12,189 bases of DNA, taken from an uncultured Burkholderiales bacterium (lineage in GTDB: Bacteria; Pseudomonadota; Gammaproteobacteria; Burkholderiales; Burkholderiaceae_C). The notes below the pieces were generated by a model. That model worked only from the letters and a program-made list of their open reading frames with translations, made no database searches and had not been told where the DNA came from. This document shows positions 7,993 through 12,189 of this stretch, one piece after another (within the stretch, counting starts at the first letter, position 1; every line of letters begins with the position of its first letter). Location: the NCBI GenBank assembly GCA_937897495.1, contig CALCBL010000637.1, forward strand, positions 1 through 12,189, given 5' to 3'. The translations under genes were made by a program, and so were the position numbers.

Positions 7993-8466
7993 ATGAAGAT
8001 TCATGACGCGCTTTTTGGATTCTTCTTTTTGGCATTGGGCGCTTTGGTGCTCTTTGCCATCAGGGGGTTTCCCAATATTCCGGGTCAACCAGTTGGCCCC
8101 GCCTTATTTCCAGGACTGATTGCCGTTGGCTTGTGCATCACTGGCGCCTTGATGGTCATCAAGGGCCTGCGGAGTCGTGAGCCAAGCGCGTGGTTTGCTT
8201 GGGAAGATTGGGTCCATTCGCCGCGCCACATCGTGGCACTTTGTGTCCTTTTGGCTAGCGTGGTGTTCTACATCGTTGCTGCAAACCATCTTGGCTTTTT
8301 GCCCACTGGTTTCTTAATCTTGGTGGCATTGTTCAAAGCGCTCAAGGTTCAATGGCGGCGTGGACTTCTGGTTGCGGGCATAGCCACACTGGTGGTTCAT
8401 TTCGCTTTCTACAAACTGCTTCGAGTTCCTCTACCTTGGGGCATTCTCACACCTTGGGCGTGGTGA
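7993..8466 (+). CDS. tctB: Tripartite tricarboxylate transporter small membrane subunit TctB
   Basis: This 157-residue small inner-membrane subunit of the TTT carrier is usually needed together with TctA, although its exact mechanical role is poorly known. Hydrophobic segments lie at about residues 7-23, 37-57, 78-97, 101-116 and 124-144, as in the DUF1468/TctB family, which has weakly conserved sequence and four to five helices. Typical family marks are the early GPALFPGLIA block (35-44), before a second helix, and LGFLPTGFLILV (100-111). The last helix is followed by LRVPLPWGILTPW (143-155), a common TctB ending. It begins 3 nt after the Bug gene stop, with a modest ribosome site (GAAG) overlapping that gene's end. 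It is followed after 49 nt by tctA, completing the order C-B-A. Confidence 0.9.
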   Translation: MKIHDALFGFFFLALGALVLFAIRGFPNIPGQPVGPALFPGLIAVGLCITGALMVIKGLRSREPSAWFAWEDWVHSPRHIVALCVLLASVVFYIVAANHLGFLPTGFLILVALFKALKVQWRRGLLVAGIATLVVHFAFYKLLRVPLPWGILTPWAW

Positions 8467-8503
8467 GTTGTTCACATTGATTTTTCAGTCAGTTGCATGA
8501 AAT

Positions 8504-8508
8504 AGGAG
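8504..8508 (+). promoter_or_regulatory. Ribosome binding site of tctA
   Basis: AGGAG lies 7 nt before the ATG at 8516 in the 49 nt gap after tctB. It fixes the tctA start and allows independent initiation of the large subunit. Confidence 0.75.
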
Positions 8509-8515
8509 TTTCTCT

Positions 8516-10015
8516 ATGTGGACAGCCATTGAGCAAGCATTTTCGATGGTCTTCGATCCCTACACCTTGATGGTGATGGTGATTGCTGCACTCTACGGAC
8601 TTTTTGTAGGAGCAGTACCCGGCCTCACAGCCACCATGGCCACCGCTTTGCTGGTGCCTGTCACTTTTTTCATGCCACCCATCCCAGCCATTGCAGCCAT
8701 GGTGACAGCCACAGCCATGGCCATTTTCTCTGGCGACATTCCCGGTTGTTTGTTGCGCATTCCAGGTACCCCTGCGTCTGCGGCTTACACCGATGAAGCT
8801 TTTGCAATGACAAAAAAGGGACAAGCCGAACTGGCTTTAGGTGCTGGCTTGGTTTTCTCTGCAGTGGGGGGGCTATTTGGCACTGTGGTCTTAATCTTAG
8901 CGGCCCCTGCACTTGCAGACTTTGCCTTGAATTTCAGCTCATTCGAATACTTCTGGTTGGTTTTGTTAGGTTTAACCTGCGCTGTTTTCATCACGTCCAA
9001 CCAGCCACTCAAAGGCGTCACCACACTGCTGCTTGGACTTTTGGTCGCCTGTGTCGGTCTAGGCAATCCTGCAGGCTTCCCGCGTTTCACCTTTGGCAAT
9101 GCAGAAATGATGGGCGGTATTGGCATGATTGCCATGATGATTGGCATGTTTGCCATTTCTGAAATCATTCGATATGTCATCGATACAAGCCCGCCTGCAG
9201 AATTGGTCGTCGAAAAAGTTGGCAGCGTCATGGCGGGTCAATGGGCATTGGCCAAAAAATATCCGGTGCAAATTCTTCGTGGCAGTGTCTTGGGCACTGC
9301 TGTTGGCGCATTGCCTGGTGCAGGCGCAGACATTGCCGCGTGGATGTCTTACGCCATGAGCAAAAAATTCTCCAAAGAACCCGAAAAGTTTGGCACAGGC
9401 CATGTGGAAGGCATTGTCGAATCAGGGTCCGCCAACAACAGCGCCTTGGCGGGCGCTTGTATTCCAGCCTTGGTGTTTGGCATTCCAGGCGACTCCATCA
9501 CCGCCATTGTGATTGGTGTGCTCTACATGAAAAACATGAACCCCGGGCCCACGCTGTTCACCACCAATCCGCAAAATATTTACGCAGTTTTTTTACTTTT
9601 CATTTTGGCCAACATCATCATGATTCCGCTTGGCATTTTGTGCATCAAGGTTGCAAAACGTATTTTGCGAGTCCCCAGAGAAATCCTCATGCCACTGATC
9701 TTGCTGTTCTGCATCGTAGGCACATTTGCCATCAACAACTCCCTGTTTGAAGTAGGCATCATGCTGGTTGCCGGCATCTTGGCTTACATCTTAGAGGCCA
9801 ATCGTTTTCCCATCGCACCGGCTATTTTGGGTGTTGTGCTTGGGGGCATGCTAGAAGAAAACTTCATCACATCCATGATTAAATCCAATGGCGATCTAGG
9901 CGCCTTCTTTGCGCGCCCTATTGCGCTGTGCCTTGCCGTGTTGTGCATCCTAGTTTGGTCATGGCCTTTGATTGCCAAGCTGCGGTCCAAACCCAGCCCT
10001 TCTCAAATGGCCTGA
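8516..10015 (+). CDS. tctA: Tripartite tricarboxylate transporter large membrane subunit TctA
   Basis: TctA is the transporting subunit of the TTT system, predicted to carry about 11-12 helices and use a cation gradient. At 499 residues it is full length. The two internal family repeats are visible. Repeat one has VGAVPGLTATMATALL (31-46) and GDIPGCLLRIPGTPASA (73-89). Repeat two has VGALPGAGADIAAW (~262-275) and GIPGDSITAIVIGVL (~322-336), the glycine/proline-rich hairpins thought to line the substrate path. NNSALAGACIPALVFG lies just before the second hairpin. The C-terminal third is a run of hydrophobic helices, with GILAYILEANRFPIAPAILG then GGMLEENF. Together with the Bug and TctB genes it makes one complete transporter. 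Its last 13 bases are shared with the end of the convergent Ldh2-type gene. TTT substrates known elsewhere include citrate, tartrate, terephthalate and sulfolactate; none can be assigned here. Confidence 0.95.
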   Translation: MWTAIEQAFSMVFDPYTLMVMVIAALYGLFVGAVPGLTATMATALLVPVTFFMPPIPAIAAMVTATAMAIFSGDIPGCLLRIPGTPASAAYTDEAFAMTKKGQAELALGAGLVFSAVGGLFGTVVLILAAPALADFALNFSSFEYFWLVLLGLTCAVFITSNQPLKGVTTLLLGLLVACVGLGNPAGFPRFTFGNAEMMGGIGMIAMMIGMFAISEIIRYVIDTSPPAELVVEKVGSVMAGQWALAKKYPVQILRGSVLGTAVGALPGAGADIAAWMSYAMSKKFSKEPEKFGTGHVEGIVESGSANNSALAGACIPALVFGIPGDSITAIVIGVLYMKNMNPGPTLFTTNPQNIYAVFLLFILANIIMIPLGILCIKVAKRILRVPREILMPLILLFCIVGTFAINNSLFEVGIMLVAGILAYILEANRFPIAPAILGVVLGGMLEENFITSMIKSNGDLGAFFARPIALCLAVLCILVWSWPLIAKLRSKPSPSQMA

Positions 10016-11049
10016 GGTGCCTTAACACTGAGTTTGCTGGCCCATGGCAACAACATGGGCATGATGCTTGGATAAAGCGTCAAACCCTTTAAGAGGCTTT
10101 CAGCTTTATGTTGCAAGCCTCTTTCACCAGGCGTTCTAACCTGTTGCTCAGGCTTGGCCGGTTTTGAGTTGTGGCAATTGGCTACGACTTGATCCATTTG
10201 CCTTTCATAGGCGCTTTTTCCTGCAAATGCGTTGAGATCAATGATCTGTAGAAAAACAGTTGCGCCCCACCCTTCGAGAGGATCGGCGCGACCATGGCCC
10301 GCCAAGCCACCCGTCAAGGCTTCAACCATCAAACTTAAACCATAGCCTTTGTGACCCGAATCCATGCCACCTAAAGGCAGGATGGTGCCCTTGGGCTCCT
10401 GAAAGAGCACCGCTGGGTCTGTGCTTGATTGGCCATGCCCATCCATGACCCAAGCTGCAGGAAGCGGCTTCTTCTCTGCATACAAACGGTTGGTCATGCC
10501 ATTGGTCGTGGCCGAAGTAGACACATCTACCAAAATGGGCATGCTTGAAGTGGGCAAGCCATAGGAGACAGGGTTGGGGGTAAAAACAGGGTCTAGACCG
10601 CCAAAGGGAGCCACACTTTTAGAGTTGGGATCTGAGCAATGCAACTGCATCAGCATGCCTTGATCGGTGGCGCGCTGGTGGTACGCGGCTAGGCATGCGA
10701 TGTGATGACTGCGCCTGATCACGACCGTGCAGGTGCCCTGCAATTTGGCTCGATCAATGGCCACATGCATGGCTTGCAAGACCAACCAAGGGCCAGGCAA
10801 TCTGTTGCCATCCCATGTGAGGGCTGCTGGAAAGTCAGAAACAACAGTCGGCTCCCCTTCTTTGCGCATGCTGCCTTTTTCAAGTTCAGCCAAGTAGGGT
10901 GCCAGCAAAGCCAGGCCGTGGGTTGTGTGCCCAAGCAAGTCACCCTCTACCAACACTTCGGCCACAGACTTTGCCTTGTCAGCGGGTAGCCCTGCAGACT
11001 GCAATAAGTCGATTGCAAATGAGATGAGCTCTGTTGTTTTGTATTTCAT
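10003..11049 (-). CDS. Ldh2-family NAD(P)-dependent 2-hydroxyacid (malate/lactate-type) dehydrogenase
   Basis: This 348-residue cytosolic oxidoreductase of the malate/L-lactate/ureidoglycolate dehydrogenase family (Ldh2 fold, unrelated to the Rossmann MDH/LDH) interconverts 2-hydroxy and 2-oxo acids, or in some members reduces cyclic imino acids, with NAD(P)H. Seen motifs are GDLLGHTTHGLALLAPYL (36-53) with the catalytic-region histidines 41 and 44; VVIRRSHHIACLAAY (109-123), where many members read SNHFGxAGxY; VAPFGG and TPNPVSYGLP (157-166); LVDVSTSATTNG (173-184); and GHKGYGLSLMVEALTGGL (232-249). The RRSHH and TTNG forms place it in a side branch rather than the classical malate or ureidoglycolate enzymes. 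The start has no clear Shine-Dalgarno but MKYKTTELISFA is a typical family N-terminus. It converges on tctA with a 13 nt overlap. Context suggests oxidation of an imported hydroxy acid, but the opposite strand means separate transcription. Confidence 0.88.
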   Translation of the reverse strand: MKYKTTELISFAIDLLQSAGLPADKAKSVAEVLVEGDLLGHTTHGLALLAPYLAELEKGSMRKEGEPTVVSDFPAALTWDGNRLPGPWLVLQAMHVAIDRAKLQGTCTVVIRRSHHIACLAAYHQRATDQGMLMQLHCSDPNSKSVAPFGGLDPVFTPNPVSYGLPTSSMPILVDVSTSATTNGMTNRLYAEKKPLPAAWVMDGHGQSSTDPAVLFQEPKGTILPLGGMDSGHKGYGLSLMVEALTGGLAGHGRADPLEGWGATVFLQIIDLNAFAGKSAYERQMDQVVANCHNSKPAKPEQQVRTPGERGLQHKAESLLKGLTLYPSIMPMLLPWASKLSVKAPQAI

Positions 11050-11054
11050 AAAAG

Positions 11055-11083
11055 TTCACATGCCGTTAACATACAACGATACC
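11055..11083 (+). promoter_or_regulatory. Possible promoter of the SET-domain gene
   Basis: TTCACA (11055-11060) resembles a -35 box and GATACC (11078-11083), 17 nt later, is a weak -10. They lie in the 50 nt divergent gap between the Ldh2-type gene and the SET gene. The predicted leader would be only about 10 nt, so the call is tentative. Confidence 0.25.
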
Positions 11084-11090
11084 GCAAAGT

Positions 11091-11094
11091 GGAG
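11091..11094 (+). promoter_or_regulatory. Ribosome binding site of the SET-domain gene
   Basis: GGAG lies 5 nt before the ATG at 11100, and only 2 nt before the adjacent in-frame GTG at 11097. It decides the start in favour of the ATG. Confidence 0.55.
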
Positions 11095-11099
11095 CAGTG

Positions 11100-11522
11100 A
11101 TGGCCATCGATAAAGCAAGAATTTTAAAACACCTTCAAACAGAGGTGTACTGCAGGCTAGGCGTTTCACCCATTCACGGCATTGGCGTATTTGCCATCAG
11201 AGACATCCCCAAAGGCACCCAGCCTTTGGTCAGCTTGCTCAAGATCAAAGAGTTTTCTTTTTCCAAGAAAGAAATCAAAAAACTGCCTGCCAGCGTTCAA
11301 AAAGAAGTTCGCATGTTTTGCTACTACGACAAAGACGAACACCTCATTCCATCCATTGGCCTTAACGCAATGAACATGGCTTTTTACATGAACCACTCTA
11401 AAAAGCCCAATATCAAATACTTAAAAAACAATACGCTTTTATCGCTCAGGAAAATAAAAGCGGGTGAAGAATTGTTTTTTGACTACGACCTGGCGTTTGA
11501 CGAGGAACATCACTTTGAATGA
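11100..11522 (+). CDS. Compact SET-domain protein (putative protein lysine methyltransferase)
   Basis: This 140-residue protein is built almost entirely of a SET domain, the fold of SAM-dependent protein lysine methyltransferases. HGIGVFAIRDIPKGT (26-40) matches the opening strand that binds SAM. MNMAFYMNHSKKPNI (91-105) carries the NHS knot motif, and AGEELFFDYD (121-130) is the closing motif with the catalytic-site tyrosine. There are no pre- or post-SET cysteine clusters, as in the short bacterial SET proteins. The insert at 50-85 (lysine- and phenylalanine-rich) is where substrate recognition usually sits. GTG at 11097 is adjacent, but GGAG at 11091-11094 is better spaced for the ATG at 11100. 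The gene is visibly richer in A and T and in lysine than its neighbours; bases 11401-11460 are about one third G+C. The target protein is unknown. It converges on the GNAT-like gene, 19 nt away. Confidence 0.85.
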   Translation: MAIDKARILKHLQTEVYCRLGVSPIHGIGVFAIRDIPKGTQPLVSLLKIKEFSFSKKEIKKLPASVQKEVRMFCYYDKDEHLIPSIGLNAMNMAFYMNHSKKPNIKYLKNNTLLSLRKIKAGEELFFDYDLAFDEEHHFE

Positions 11523-11541
11523 TGACTCACCCCCAATCACT

Positions 11542-12189
11542 TCATTTTGGCCTTTTGATCTGATTCCAAACATCAGGGCTAAAGTCGGTGTGCAAGGGTG
11601 ACTTGGTATCTAAGGCCAATGGGTGATTTTCATCGGTCATGGCCACAGCAAAGATAGGTTCAAAATGGGTCACAAACAAGGCTTTGTAGCCATAGTCGTC
11701 AACCGGCCCCAAGTTGTAACAATGGTAGCCATTCTTGGCCGCCCACTTCGAAGCCAATAGGCATGCAAAAATGCCGGGCGATCTGTTTTTATACAACGGG
11801 TTCCACTGACAAAAACTGCCATAAACTTGTTTTCGCTCAGGCAACAAAATTGAAACATCTGTGAGTACCAAATCGCCTTTTTCAGAGAAGGCACGAATAA
11901 TTAAAACATCCAAATTTTGAATGTAGTCCACAAAACCTGCCACCTCATCTGGGTGAATATAGTAGGCGTCAAAGTGCACTCCGCCCATTTCGTAGACATC
12001 TTCTATGGTCAAGGAATGGCCGGGTACAACACGTTCAGTGACTGTTAGCCGTTTGCATAATTTTTCCAACTCTTTGAATTTGCGTTGGCGTCTAGGTTCG
12101 GTCCAAAAGCCTTCTGCAGCCACATCGACCAATCCGTATTGGTCATTGATAGGCACACCATAAGGGCTTTCAGGAGGTAACGCATAAAC
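11542..12189 (-). CDS. GNAT-like N-acyltransferase domain protein (5' partial)
   Basis: The visible 215 residues are the C-terminal part of a protein whose frame stays open to the right edge. The GTG at 12154-12156 is therefore probably not the start; upstream residues read VYALPPESPYG. No family name comes to mind with certainty. The segment SPGIFACLLASKWAAKNG followed by YHCYNLGPVDDYGYKALF (about 11673-11780) has the layout of GNAT-fold acyltransferases of the BioF2-like or aminoacyl-transferase kind: a helix after an S-P-G turn, then a strand ending in LG and a Y-K before the last strand. Upstream, HFDAYYIHPDEVAGFVDYI and LVLTDVSILLP fit a mixed alpha/beta fold. There is no signal peptide or membrane helix in the visible part. 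Possible roles include protein, amino-acid or peptide acylation. It is convergent with the SET gene, not co-directional. Confidence 0.6.
   Translation of the reverse strand, partial: VYALPPESPYGVPINDQYGLVDVAAEGFWTEPRRQRKFKELEKLCKRLTVTERVVPGHSLTIEDVYEMGGVHFDAYYIHPDEVAGFVDYIQNLDVLIIRAFSEKGDLVLTDVSILLPERKQVYGSFCQWNPLYKNRSPGIFACLLASKWAAKNGYHCYNLGPVDDYGYKALFVTHFEPIFAVAMTDENHPLALDTKSPLHTDFSPDVWNQIKRPK

Noticed and set aside
8489..8824. A minus-strand frame rich in His, Cys and Gly that looks like a metal-binding protein
   Set aside because: It is the complement of the repetitive Ala/Met/Thr codons in the first helices of tctA, and the tctA frame is strongly supported by motifs.
9241..9750. A 169-codon plus-strand frame inside tctA
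   Set aside because: It is a shifted frame of tctA, with His/Arg/Gln-rich random composition and no ribosome site.
12154..12156. The GTG as the start of the GNAT-like gene
   Set aside because: The frame is open upstream to the window edge, with plausible coding sequence and no ribosome site before the GTG, so the gene is treated as 5' partial.

Overview
The window looks like chromosomal DNA of a betaproteobacterium of the order Burkholderiales, most likely a Comamonadaceae-type freshwater organism. This rests on gene content and protein style: a Bug-type (TctC) binding protein with its TctB/TctA partners, a DUF6352-like protein, a mutL/miaA neighbourhood, base composition near half G+C, and very tight gene packing. 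No tool was run, so the family calls come from recognised motifs and are not database results.

Left part (1-2960): the 3' end of mutL (DNA mismatch repair), a Bcr/CflA-type MFS drug exporter and miaA (tRNA dimethylallyltransferase) form an overlapping plus-strand operon. arfB (GGQ-type ribosome rescue hydrolase) lies on the minus strand and meets miaA tail to tail, sharing 4 bases.

Middle part (3057-6867): a 47-residue, very basic small protein is followed by a DUF6352-like protein, a bile acid:Na+ symporter (BASS) family carrier and a D-aminoacylase-like amidohydrolase. The last three are tightly packed: a 2 nt gap, then a 20 nt overlap.

After 138 nt comes a complete tripartite tricarboxylate transporter (7006-10015): periplasmic Bug/TctC protein, small membrane subunit TctB, large membrane subunit TctA. 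A convergent Ldh2-family NAD(P)-dependent 2-hydroxyacid dehydrogenase gene (10003-11049, minus) overlaps the end of tctA by 13 bases. The working idea is a local carboxylate uptake and catabolism cluster: two carboxylate-type importers, a hydrolase that would release an acid or amino acid from a conjugate, and a 2-hydroxyacid oxidoreductase. The substrate cannot be read from the sequence.

Right end (11100-12189): a compact SET-domain protein (putative lysine methyltransferase), A+T-rich and lysine-rich compared with its neighbours, converges on a GNAT-like acyltransferase gene whose start lies beyond the window edge. This pair and the amidohydrolase with incomplete metal ligands are the least ordinary parts. 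I found no RNA genes, CRISPR arrays, insertion sequences or phage genes, and no gene-free stretch longer than 300 bases.
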